From: a virus
DNA length: 20,556 bases
Reading direction: 5' to 3' (one strand)
IMG/VR virus record: IMGVR_UViG_3300037137_000881
Location: 1-20,556 of that record
Shown piece after piece: positions 1 to 4,930 of this stretch. A program made the position numbers and the translations under genes. Every line of letters begins with the position of its first letter. Within the stretch, counting starts at the first letter, position 1. The notes beneath the pieces were generated by a model. It was not told the origin of the DNA and did not search any database. It worked only from the letters and a program-made list of their open reading frames with translations.

Positions 1-212
1 GGTCTTCTCATTATTGTTGATAACATTTCTTCGTTATATGGAATTTCTCTTGTTAAATATATTATTCCATTATCATTACATTTTCCAGCCATTGTTATCA
101 ATTTAAACCATATAATTAGAATAGTATCTGAATCGGGTAATGTTTCGATAAGTCTGATTTTTTCATCGTCAAATATATCGACAATGATTTTTATCCATTT
201 GACATTCGCCAT
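1..212 (-). CDS. Phage replisome organizer, N-terminal part (cut by window edge)
   Basis: Seventy codons are visible before the left edge. The ATG at 212..210 has a good AAGGAAGG ribosome binding site 5 bases upstream. The protein begins MANVKWIKIIVDIFDDEKIR and continues through a VIWFKL-like segment (LIIWFKLI) and an AGKCNDNG turn. I recognise this as the N-terminal domain of the phage replisome organizer family, usually a winged-helix origin-binding domain followed by a DnaC/DnaD-like part. Such proteins open the phage origin and recruit host helicase. Only the first domain can be seen. The gene sits directly downstream of a terminator-like hairpin, so its expression may depend on read-through. 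It fits with the ERF/YqaJ/SSB recombination genes upstream in the same direction. Confidence 0.85.
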   Translation of the reverse strand, partial: MANVKWIKIIVDIFDDEKIRLIETLPDSDTILIIWFKLITMAGKCNDNGIIYLTREIPYNEEMLSTIMRR

Positions 213-230
213 TTGTACCTTCCTTAAATT

Positions 231-290
231 AAAAAACCCCTCACCTATGGAAGCAAAACGTCTGCTGAGGGATTCCATAAATAAGGGGTT
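231..290 (-). terminator. Intrinsic terminator or attenuator before the replisome organizer
   Basis: Read leftward, 285-290 (AACCCC on the minus strand) pairs with 235-240 (GGGGTT) and 273-279 pairs with 246-252 (TATGGAA/TTCCATA). A symmetric 5x5 internal loop separates the two stems and a 20-base loop caps them. A run of six T on the minus strand follows at once (231-236). That is a leftward Rho-independent terminator. It ends only 18 bases before the ATG of the replisome organizer, so it may act as an attenuator rather than an operon end. On the plus strand there is no T tract, so it is not bidirectional. Confidence 0.65.
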
Positions 291-292
291 AT

Positions 293-309
293 AGATTTCA
301 ATTAAATCT
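293..309 (-). other. Leader hairpin between promoter and terminator
   Basis: AGATTT at 293-298 and AAATCT at 304-309 are perfect reverse complements with a 5-base loop. The hairpin lies in the predicted leader transcript between the promoter at 358-385 and the terminator at 231-290. It is AU-rich and weak by itself. It may be part of a structured leader. Confidence 0.3.
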
Positions 310-357
310 ACGCTCTATTCTTCCCTCAAAGTTTAAAGCGAGTATTTAATGTGTTAC

Positions 358-385
358 ACACTATCTTATATAGTGTAAATGTCAA
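358..385 (-). promoter_or_regulatory. Leftward promoter with overlapping inverted-repeat operator
   Basis: On the minus strand a perfect -35 box TTGACA (385..380) is followed, after 16 bases, by TAGTGT (363..358), which keeps T1, A2 and T6 of the -10 consensus. A 19-bp inverted repeat, ACACTAT-5 bases-ATAGTGT (358-376), fills the spacer and covers the -10 box. A dimeric repressor bound there would block polymerase. The -35 begins two bases after the stop codon of the 71-residue gene. The expected start near 351 gives a leader of about 120 nt ending at the terminator at 231-290. Confidence 0.6.
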
Positions 386-387
386 GA

Positions 388-603
388 TTATTTTATGTTG
401 CCTATAATCTCAATTGTTATGGTTTTCTTGAATATTTTAAAATAAATATTTGTGTTATTGTAGTCCAGTGTTTTTTGTATCGCTTTTATTGCATCTTCTT
501 TAGTTTCAAAACCCCATGATATAGCAAAGTCAGGGTAATTGATTCTTTCTGATGCTTTCATGTCGTAACACTGCTGAACTCCGAAAATTACTTTTGTTTC
601 CAT
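388..603 (-). CDS. Small early protein of unknown function (71 aa)
   Basis: I place the start at the ATG at 603..601, because it has a clear GGAGG 5 bases upstream; a longer reading from 666 adds 21 residues running through the hairpin at 622-639 and lacks a binding site. The protein starts METKVIFGVQQCYDMK and ends in a beta-rich stretch (NIYFKIFKKTITIEIIGNIK). A DFAISWGFETKEDAIKAI segment looks like a strand followed by a helix. There are no membrane segments or obvious catalytic motifs. It is the last gene before the promoter/terminator block at 213-387. I do not recognise the family. Confidence 0.7.
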   Translation of the reverse strand: METKVIFGVQQCYDMKASERINYPDFAISWGFETKEDAIKAIQKTLDYNNTNIYFKIFKKTITIEIIGNIK

Positions 604-621
604 ATGTCCTCCGTAATTAAA

Positions 622-639
622 CCGGGCTTTTACACCCGG
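622..639 (-). other. Short GC-rich hairpin upstream of the 71-aa gene
   Basis: CCGGG at 622-626 and CCCGG at 635-639 form a 5-bp stem with an 8-base loop. On the minus strand TTTAATT follows, then the GGAGG site of the next gene. It could be a weak terminator or an mRNA-stabilising or processing hairpin between two genes of the early operon. The T tract is too short for a confident terminator call. Confidence 0.3.
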
Positions 640-675
640 CAATGTTCGTTTTGTTAGCCTCAACAAAACGATAAT

Positions 676-843
676 TTATTCTATTTCTTTCTTTGCCAAG
701 TCAACCAGTTCAATCAATTTATTATTTATTGACTGATTGATCTTTTCAATCTTTTGCAGCAGTGTCCAGATTGACCAGATCGCCACAAACGGCATGATAG
801 CCATAAACAGTCCGAGCAGTATTAAAATAAATGCAAATTCCAT
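676..843 (-). CDS. Small single-pass membrane protein with coiled-coil tail (55 aa)
   Basis: This short reading frame begins at the ATG at 843..841 with an AGGAG site 7 bases upstream. The protein starts MEFAFILILLGLFMAIMPFV. It has a strongly hydrophobic segment at residues 3-28 and then a charged helix (LLQKIEKINQSINNKLIELVDLAKKEIE) with heptad-like leucines and isoleucines. The layout is an N-terminal membrane anchor with a cytoplasmic coiled coil. It follows another membrane-plus-coiled-coil gene by 10 bases, so the two may act together. No known family is recognised. The binding site, position in the operon and composition support a real gene. Confidence 0.7.
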   Translation of the reverse strand: MEFAFILILLGLFMAIMPFVAIWSIWTLLQKIEKINQSINNKLIELVDLAKKEIE

Positions 844-853
844 GTGTATCTCC

Positions 854-1036
854 TTAGATTTTATTTTGTGATTTAAGTGTTACTATTTCAGACTGTAACT
901 CGCTTATATGTTCCTTTAAATAATCCGCATAAAGTGTGTTTTTCGGATTTTTCTTTTTATAGAATTTTTCGCACTCTCTCCAGCCGAGCCCCCAGAATAC
1001 TAAAGCTACTATCATTATTACGAAAAATGTACCCAT
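854..1036 (-). CDS. Small single-pass membrane protein (60 aa)
   Basis: The start is taken at the ATG at 1036..1034, 5 bases after an AGGGGG site; an in-frame ATG at 1081 adds 15 residues with a poorer site. The protein starts MGTFFVIMIVALVFWGLGW, a single membrane helix at about residues 2-19. A basic segment (FYKKKNPKN) follows, then an amphipathic helix (YLKEHISELQSEIVTLKSQNKI) that could form a coiled coil. The positive residues after the helix suggest the C-terminal part is cytoplasmic. Its neighbour at 676-843 has the same architecture. Possible roles such as holin-like or exclusion proteins are guesses; the early operon position argues against lysis. Confidence 0.7.
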   Translation of the reverse strand: MGTFFVIMIVALVFWGLGWRECEKFYKKKNPKNTLYADYLKEHISELQSEIVTLKSQNKI

Positions 1037-1094
1037 GTTATCCCCCTGTGTTGCCCTCAGACTGCATAGGAACGCTCCCAAGAGCTTTTAGTTT

Positions 1095-1355
1095 TCAAAA
1101 CGGTGTGGCGTCCTCCCAAGACGGTGAACTGTCATTTTGTGCGTTTCCGGTCTTTTCCTTTGGTGCAAACATCGAAATAATAATAGACTCTTTCCCGTCT
1201 GCATCTATTCCGGCAGGGTTGAAAGATCTTTTCAGAAACATAAACTGACCTTTGTCTCCTTCCATAATCGCACCGACATTTTCATAACGGTTTTTTGTCT
1301 CGCCGTCCTTTTGGTAACTGCCAACTTTAACGGCTAAATCGTAAACTTTTTTCAT
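1095..1355 (-). CDS. Putative phage single-stranded DNA-binding protein (86 aa)
   Basis: The protein starts MKKVYDLAVKVGSYQKDGET, and the middle is beta-rich (NVGAIMEGDKGQFMFLKRSF, then IIISMFAP). The C-terminus is Asp/Ser-rich and ends EDATPF. An acidic tail ending in Pro-Phe is the hallmark of bacterial and phage SSBs, where it docks partner proteins. The position directly after the exonuclease and annealase genes in the same operon supports an SSB role. The core is shorter than a standard OB-fold SSB of about 110 residues before the tail, so this would be a compact phage type. The start has an AGGAG site 7 bases upstream. Family assignment is by analogy. Confidence 0.6.
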   Translation of the reverse strand: MKKVYDLAVKVGSYQKDGETKNRYENVGAIMEGDKGQFMFLKRSFNPAGIDADGKESIIISMFAPKEKTGNAQNDSSPSWEDATPF

Positions 1356-1367
1356 ATCTATCTCCTT

Positions 1368-1526
1368 TTATTTTTGCTCTCTACAAACTATCTCGCCCTT
1401 AACAGGATCGATCTTACTAAATCGACTGCAAGACTTGCAATCGTGTGCATCTCTAAAAACTTCTATCCGGGGACAATATACTCGATATGTCCCGTCATCT
1501 TTTTTAATGATCTTTTCATGGTTCAT
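1368..1526 (-). CDS. Small 4-Cys protein, putative zinc-binding (52 aa)
   Basis: The ATG at 1526..1524 overlaps the TGA of the exonuclease gene (ATGA), and a GGTGAGG site lies just upstream inside that gene. The protein starts MNHEKIIKKDDGTYRVYC. Cysteines fall at about residues 18, 31, 34 and 48, a CX12CX2CX13C spacing that could bind one zinc ion. The central CKSCSRF resembles a zinc knuckle. It is translationally coupled to the exonuclease and followed after 12 bases by the SSB-like gene, so it is likely an accessory of the recombination module. No family is recognised. Confidence 0.7.
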   Translation of the reverse strand: MNHEKIIKKDDGTYRVYCPRIEVFRDAHDCKSCSRFSKIDPVKGEIVCREQK

Positions 1527-2143
1527 AAAGCCCTCACCTGTATTTCAAGTTCATCAAGTTCTGATAAGAATAACTTAACTTCAGATAATATTTCTTCAAT
1601 CATTTTTTCATCGCGGTCAATTCTTTTAATAAACAATCTTAGATTGATAGGAAGTCTGTCATCATAAGAGACAAAATCTACCCACTTTCTACCAGAACAA
1701 TACATCTGATGTTGCATTTGCAAAATGTATTCTCTTTTAATATCGCCTGACATTTTAGTCTCTATGTGCGTTGATGTATTAGGATTTTTAATCTCAATCA
1801 ATCCGTCATCACCAACAAGTCTATCAGGTGAACTGCCAGACATTACACCGTCTGGTGATTCAAAGAATCCGCACTTTGTAACTATTGAATACGTTTCGGC
1901 TTCATAAGCATCGGCTGCTGATTGTTCTTTTTCAAGCCCTCTTTGCATTTCAGGGCTTGAATAATGATCTGCCATTTCTCCAGTCAACCGTTCAAGTAAT
2001 AATTGATACATATAGTTTTTTCTGGTTGCTGAAGGTTTATCACCTTTTCCCTTCGCTAAAATATCGCTTATCCTTGAACTGGTTATTTTTCCCAAACGGC
2101 AAGCGATCCATTCAGCACTGCCTTGCTCAACATCTATCATCAT
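1523..2143 (-). CDS. YqaJ-like viral recombinase (lambda exonuclease family)
   Basis: This 206-residue protein is an alkaline-exonuclease-type nuclease that resects double-stranded DNA ends 5' to 3' and leaves a 3' strand for the annealing protein. It shows the family pattern in order: GSAEWIACRLGKITSS at 8-23, an RGLEKE helix at about 69-73, the metal-binding SPD at 105-107, EIK at 117-119, and QMQHQMYCSG at 142-151. D107, E117 and K119 form the PD-(D/E)XK core. The length is usual for the family. Its start overlaps the end of the annealase gene by 4 bases, as expected for partners made in fixed ratio. No key residue is missing. Confidence 0.92.
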   Translation of the reverse strand: MMIDVEQGSAEWIACRLGKITSSRISDILAKGKGDKPSATRKNYMYQLLLERLTGEMADHYSSPEMQRGLEKEQSAADAYEAETYSIVTKCGFFESPDGVMSGSSPDRLVGDDGLIEIKNPNTSTHIETKMSGDIKREYILQMQHQMYCSGRKWVDFVSYDDRLPINLRLFIKRIDRDEKMIEEILSEVKLFLSELDELEIQVRAL

Positions 2144-2724
2144 TTTAATTGACTCCTTTTATCGGAGTTTGCAAAATCAAGCTCTTTTGACTCTTCATCT
2201 GTCCATAGTCTCGCTTCTATCAGTTTGCAGATTTTTTCAAGATTCTCAATAGTCTTTGATTCTGATATTGCTTTTAACGCCCCTTTTAAGTCTCCTTTTT
2301 GCTTTTCTTCTTTTTTCGTTTCTTTTTTATCGCTTGAAACATGATTTGCGTCGTCATCATCTTCAGATGCAATATTTAAAAATGCTGACAACTGGTATCT
2401 CCGACCATAAGTTATACCCGATCCCTGTCCCTGCGCTGTCGCTTTTTCTACTGACATTTGCAGTTTGTCGGATATAATATACTGCCCTGAAGTGTGATAT
2501 ATTCCGGTTTCTATTGACACGAATCTGTCATCGGTAGAAACATTTTGAATGATGATAAGTCCGTGTTTACTCAATATAGGTCTTACCATGTTTAAGATAT
2601 CGCCAAGTGGCGCATACTTACTTTTAAAAAATGGATTTTCAGCAGTGTTTTTAGGATTGCTTATTTCTCCAGTTGCAATCGTTAAGGCTTTGATAATTTC
2701 ATTTACTTCATTAGATTGTTTCAT
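2140..2724 (-). CDS. ERF-family single-strand annealing protein
   Basis: This 194-residue protein is an Essential Recombination Function (P22 Erf-type) annealase that pairs complementary single strands during phage recombination and genome circularisation. Family hallmarks are NPFFKSKYAPLGDIL at about 30-44, the glycine/glutamine-rich AQGQGSGITYGRRYQLSA at 97-114, and EDDDDANH at 121-128. The tail from about 130 is lysine- and glutamate-rich, as in other ERF proteins, where it links to a small helical C-terminal domain. An AGGAGGA site lies 4 bases before the ATG. It is followed with a 4-base overlap by the YqaJ exonuclease, the usual annealase-exonuclease pair. Confidence 0.93.
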   Translation of the reverse strand: MKQSNEVNEIIKALTIATGEISNPKNTAENPFFKSKYAPLGDILNMVRPILSKHGLIIIQNVSTDDRFVSIETGIYHTSGQYIISDKLQMSVEKATAQGQGSGITYGRRYQLSAFLNIASEDDDDANHVSSDKKETKKEEKQKGDLKGALKAISESKTIENLEKICKLIEARLWTDEESKELDFANSDKRSQLK

Positions 2725-2741
2725 AACGTCCTCCTGTGTTT

Positions 2742-2769
2742 ATTGTCGCCATACCTGTTTTAATGTCAA
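2742..2769 (-). promoter_or_regulatory. Possible internal leftward promoter before the annealase gene
   Basis: A perfect minus-strand TTGACA (2769..2764) is followed after 16 bases by GACAAT (2747..2742), matching four of six -10 positions. A start near 2735 would fall on the ribosome binding site of the annealase gene, which is awkwardly close. It may be a weak or chance promoter. Confidence 0.25.
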
Positions 2770-2777
2770 CAACTATT

Positions 2778-2945
2778 TTACTTATATTCTATGTCTCGAC
2801 ATTTAATTACTTCTTGTTGCTTATCATACCCTTTGCAGTTTAAACACTGTGCGCAAGTTACCAGTAGTGTCCATTCCTCAATTTTCTGGCAATATACTTT
2901 TTCTACGCCGCTGTGCTTAATTACGTGCTTGTCTCTGATCTTCAC
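2778..2945 (-). CDS. Small Cys-rich protein with CxxCxxC motif (55 aa)
   Basis: I choose the GTG at 2945..2943. It overlaps the TGA of the preceding gene (GTGA) and has GGAGG 7 bases upstream. The in-frame ATG at 2963 lies 18 bases earlier without a binding site. The protein starts MKIRDKHVIKHSGVEKVYC. Cysteines occur at about 19, 31, 34, 37 and 49, with the compact CAQCLNC in the middle. This suggests a small zinc-binding or redox protein. It is followed by the annealase after a 53-base gap. I do not recognise the family. Confidence 0.65.
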   Translation of the reverse strand: MKIRDKHVIKHSGVEKVYCQKIEEWTLLVTCAQCLNCKGYDKQQEVIKCRDIEYK

Positions 2946-3112
2946 TTCGTGCCTCCATAGCATTCATTATATTTTTCTATTATAGTCTTTGAAACCGCCT
3001 CAGAATATCCGTAAAACATTAGATACATAACCGTGTCTCCGCCGAGTATCCTGTGTTTAGCATCTGCAATTCTATAATGGTCAAACGCCTTGCTGTAATC
3101 AATTTTTTTCAT
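2942..3112 (-). CDS. Small early protein of unknown function (56 aa)
   Basis: The ATG at 3112..3110 has a GAGGA site 7 bases upstream. The protein starts MKKIDYSKAFDHYRIADAKH and ends KYNECYGGTK. It is predicted to be mostly helical, with a central GGDTVMYLMFYGY turn-helix. Its TGA is shared with the GTG start of the next gene, which implies translational coupling. It has no membrane segment or known motif. Its place between two Cys-rich mini-proteins in the early operon suggests a host-takeover or recombination accessory role, but this is only context. Confidence 0.65.
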   Translation of the reverse strand: MKKIDYSKAFDHYRIADAKHRILGGDTVMYLMFYGYSEAVSKTIIEKYNECYGGTK

Positions 3113-3125
3113 TTTTTATTCCTCA

Positions 3126-3311
3126 TTAGTGTACCAGCCAGTCAGCTAATTTAGGTATGTGCTTGTCACAATGGCAATCAAGGCAGAGCTTAGAGTCAAA
3201 CATGTCCCTCCACAGATCAAGCGTCGTTTCTTGCATATTTGTACGGATTTCCAGTGCTACCGGATCACTGCACTTGATACATTTGTAGGATACTAAATTA
3301 CATACTTTCAT
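3126..3311 (-). CDS. Small zinc-ribbon-like protein (61 aa)
   Basis: The ATG at 3311..3309 overlaps the TGA of the hexapeptide-repeat gene (ATGA), with a GAGGTG site upstream. The protein starts MKVCNLVSYKCIKCSDPV. A CIKC pair at residues 11-14 and a CLDC pair at 43-46, followed by His47, Cys48 and His51, form a two-knuckle zinc ribbon arrangement. The 28 residues between the pairs include a TLDLWRDMF helix. Zinc ribbons in small phage proteins usually bind nucleic acid or a host protein. No family is assigned. Confidence 0.7.
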   Translation of the reverse strand: MKVCNLVSYKCIKCSDPVALEIRTNMQETTLDLWRDMFDSKLCLDCHCDKHIPKLADWLVH

Positions 3312-4144
3312 TTTTTCACCTCAATTGATTTGTAATATTCATACATTTTTTTAATGTATTCGATAGTGAGTAAATATTCGTTTGCAAACTGATTGTCTTT
3401 GTGAACTTCTTTAACTTTAATTTCAAAATTGTCGATTGAATCAAAATAACAACCGCATCTAACCATAATACCGTTTTCTTCTGTTAAGTAAAAAAATGAG
3501 CTTTCATTTCTGCTTCCAATATTTGAAATCATAATCAAGGGTTTTTTATTTAATAAAATGTTCCCTTTACTATAAATATTCCCTTTACTATAAATATTCC
3601 CTTTACTGTAAATGTTCCCTTCACTGTAAATATTCCCTTTGCTGAAAATATTCCCTTTGCTGGAAATATTCCCTTCGCTGTAAATGTTCCCTTCGCTGGA
3701 AATATTCCCTTCGCTGGAAATATTCCCTTTACTGTAAATATTCCCTTCGCTGAAAATGTTCCCTTTACTATAAATATTCCCTTTACTGGAAATATTCCCT
3801 TCGCTGAAAATATTCCATTCGCTGGAAATATTCCCTTTACTAAAAATATTCCCTTTACTATAAATATTCCCTTTACTATAAATATTCCCTTTACTATAAA
3901 TATTCCCTTCGCTGAAAATGTTCCCTTTGCTGGAAATATTCCCTTTGCTGGAAATATTCCCTTCGCTGTAAATGTTCCCTTCGCTGGAAATATATTTATT
4001 AAAACAAATAAATCTATTTACTTTTACCTCAACATTACCATTAAACTCATATCTTCCGGTTCTTTCGTTGTAAAATGATTCATCTTTAAAACATCCGTTT
4101 TCATCAAAATGCTCTTCCGTTAAAACTATTGTATTCATAATCAT
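3308..4144 (-). CDS. Hexapeptide tandem-repeat protein, putative beta-helix (278 aa)
   Basis: The N-terminal 52 residues (starting MIMNTIVLTEEHFDENGCF) are followed by 24 uninterrupted hexapeptides at about 53-196, consensus (Y/S/F)-S-(K/E)-G-N-I. A non-repetitive C-terminal domain follows at 197-278. Only positions 1 and 3 vary, apart from one Gly-to-Trp change in unit 10. An Ile every sixth residue with Gly-Asn turns is what a hexapeptide-type parallel beta-helix needs; 24 units would make eight three-sided turns. Similar early phage proteins exist to my recollection, but I know no function. It overlaps both neighbours by 4 bases (ATGA). Role unknown: scaffold, decoy or host-binding surface are all possible. 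An in-frame ATG two codons later could also start it. Confidence 0.85.
   Translation of the reverse strand: MIMNTIVLTEEHFDENGCFKDESFYNERTGRYEFNGNVEVKVNRFICFNKYISSEGNIYSEGNISSKGNISSKGNIFSEGNIYSKGNIYSKGNIYSKGNIFSKGNISSEWNIFSEGNISSKGNIYSKGNIFSEGNIYSKGNISSEGNISSEGNIYSEGNISSKGNIFSKGNIYSEGNIYSKGNIYSKGNIYSKGNILLNKKPLIMISNIGSRNESSFFYLTEENGIMVRCGCYFDSIDNFEIKVKEVHKDNQFANEYLLTIEYIKKMYEYYKSIEVKK
3557..3988 (-). repeat. 18-bp tandem repeat array (24 copies) inside the hexapeptide gene
   Basis: Twenty-four contiguous 18-bp units encode the hexapeptides. GGG-AAT/AAC-ATT is almost constant, while substitutions cluster in the first codon (TCC, TAT/TAC, TTC) and the third (AAA or GAA). The frame is never broken. 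Units 1-6 and 10-15 share the same charge order (E E K K E K), which suggests block duplication. Such an array is prone to copy-number change by slippage or annealing. Confidence 0.95.
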
Positions 4145-4335
4145 CTCCTAGGCTCGTAGTTTTCTATTTCTCTCATGTCTTGCAATCCTGATTCGTATTT
4201 GTCGACAACTGCATTTTCAATGTCATCTTGCAACTGTTCTGCGGCGGCTTCTTCCATGTCCATAGGACACATCTGATTTGTTTTCTTGCGACATTCTCCA
4301 TCATAGTTTTCATATCGGCATGAACTATAACACAT
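4141..4335 (-). CDS. Small 4-Cys acidic protein (64 aa)
   Basis: The protein starts MCYSSCRYENYDGECRKKTN. Cysteines at residues 2, 6, 15 and 23 make a compact N-terminal CX3CX8CX7C site that probably binds zinc. The remaining two thirds is acidic and helical (MDMEEAAAEQLQDDIENAVVDKY). A GGAGG site lies 9 bases before the ATG. The stop overlaps the start of the hexapeptide-repeat gene. I have the impression of similar small proteins in early regions of other phages, without any known function. It may be a small adaptor that binds nucleic acid or protein. Confidence 0.75.
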   Translation of the reverse strand: MCYSSCRYENYDGECRKKTNQMCPMDMEEAAAEQLQDDIENAVVDKYESGLQDMREIENYEPRR

Positions 4336-4357
4336 TTTTAATATCCTCCGTTTGTTT

Positions 4358-4663
4358 TTAAAATTTTATTATTTTTGTGTCTTTGCCCCAGAAAATATTT
4401 TCAAAACTTGCCAAATCTCTGTCGTCTCCTGATTCTGCAATGTTTATTTGCAATGCTTCTTCAATTGTTATTTCTTCAATTTTAGGAGTTAATCCAAGCT
4501 CTGCGCAAGCTCTTAATCTATGGCATCCTTCAACTGCTATAAAAACGTCGTTAAAATCATCATATACAACTCTTATTATTGGAGTTCCAAGAACCAACAT
4601 TTCCGCTTTAACTTCTTCTAAATGTTTTTCGTCAAAATGGTTGTGGAAAAGTTGTACTTTCAT
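4358..4663 (-). CDS. ParB/sulfiredoxin-fold protein (101 aa)
   Basis: The start is taken at the ATG at 4663..4661, with GGAGG 7 bases upstream. An in-frame ATG at 4705 lies inside the spacer of the early promoter and cannot be used by its transcript. The protein starts MKVQLFHNHFDEKHLEE. The segment GTPIIRVVYDD (26-36) then VEGCHRLRACAELG (44-57) fits the ParB N-terminal/Srx fold, in which a GxxR-type loop binds nucleotide. There is no HTH domain, so this is not a full partition protein. It is the first gene of the leftward early operon. Stand-alone phage members may be nucleotide-binding or nuclease-like regulators; the exact role is unknown. Confidence 0.7.
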   Translation of the reverse strand: MKVQLFHNHFDEKHLEEVKAEMLVLGTPIIRVVYDDFNDVFIAVEGCHRLRACAELGLTPKIEEITIEEALQINIAESGDDRDLASFENIFWGKDTKIIKF

Positions 4664-4692
4664 TTTGTGTCCTCCGTTTTCTTTATGTTGTA

Positions 4693-4721
4693 AATATACT
4701 TTCATTGTCGGTAACTGTCAA
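4693..4721 (-). promoter_or_regulatory. Leftward early promoter
   Basis: On the minus strand TTGACA (4721..4716) is followed by a 17-base spacer and TATATT (4698..4693), eleven of twelve consensus positions. Transcription should start near 4686, about 23 bases before the ParB-like ATG. This should be the main promoter of the early operon running to about 388. Confidence 0.85.
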
Positions 4722-4747
4722 CTATTATTTTACCGCAATTAAGAAAA

Positions 4748-4810
4748 AAGTGAAAAAAACAGCAAAAAAATTTTATAACATATGTTTAGTAGTTTTGAAA
4801 GTGAAAAAAA
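4748..4810. promoter_or_regulatory. A-rich intercistronic region with direct repeats and a palindrome
   Basis: The 12-mer AAGTGAAAAAAA occurs at 4748-4759 and again at 4799-4810, 51 bp apart, in the same orientation. Between them lies the palindrome AACATATGTT (4777-4786). The second repeat ends five bases before the rightward -35 box. This arrangement between two divergent promoters could be a regulator binding region or a bent A-tract element. No binding protein can be named from the sequence. Confidence 0.4.
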
Positions 4811-4815
4811 TTATC

Positions 4816-4844
4816 TTGACATTATAGAGATATATTAGTAATGT
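4816..4844 (+). promoter_or_regulatory. Rightward promoter of the KilAC regulator operon
   Basis: TTGACA (4816-4821) is followed by 17 bases and TAATGT (4839-4844), which keeps T1, A2 and T6 of the -10 box. The predicted start is near 4851, exactly where the self-complementary leader begins. It diverges from the leftward early promoter about 95 bp away. Confidence 0.65.
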
Positions 4845-4850
4845 AAATAA

Positions 4851-4923
4851 TCCTTTGATTAAGCCGGTATAGGTTTGCAAGCCTTGCCGGCTCCTCACTA
4901 TCAAAGGAAATACAATCAAAGGA
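4851..4923 (+). promoter_or_regulatory. Structured leader with alternative anti-RBS pairing
   Basis: TCCTTTGATT at 4851-4860 is the perfect 10-bp complement of AATCAAAGGA at 4914-4923, which contains the ribosome binding site (AAAGGA, 7 bases before the ATG at 4931). The same segment is also a 9-bp complement of ATCAAAGGA at 4900-4908. A 6-bp stem AGCCGG/CCGGCT (4862-4867 with 4887-4892) is compatible with both. The leader could therefore switch between an open and a closed ribosome binding site. No known riboswitch class is recognised. Confidence 0.55.
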
Positions 4924-4930
4924 CATAATA

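Noticed and set aside
877-1248. Plus-strand ORF of 123 codons across the SSB-like and membrane genes
   Set aside because: It is opposite three well-supported minus-strand genes, with no promoter or binding site.
3557-3988. Regular 18-bp repeats as a CRISPR array
   Set aside because: There are no unique spacers. Units abut, keep one reading frame and encode a hexapeptide.
3308-4144. Variable repeats as a diversity-generating retroelement target
   Set aside because: No reverse transcriptase or template repeat is present, and the changes are limited to a few codon positions that include C and T as well as A.
4664-4705. Longer start for the ParB-like gene at 4705
   Set aside because: This ATG lies in the spacer of the leftward promoter and upstream of the predicted transcript start.
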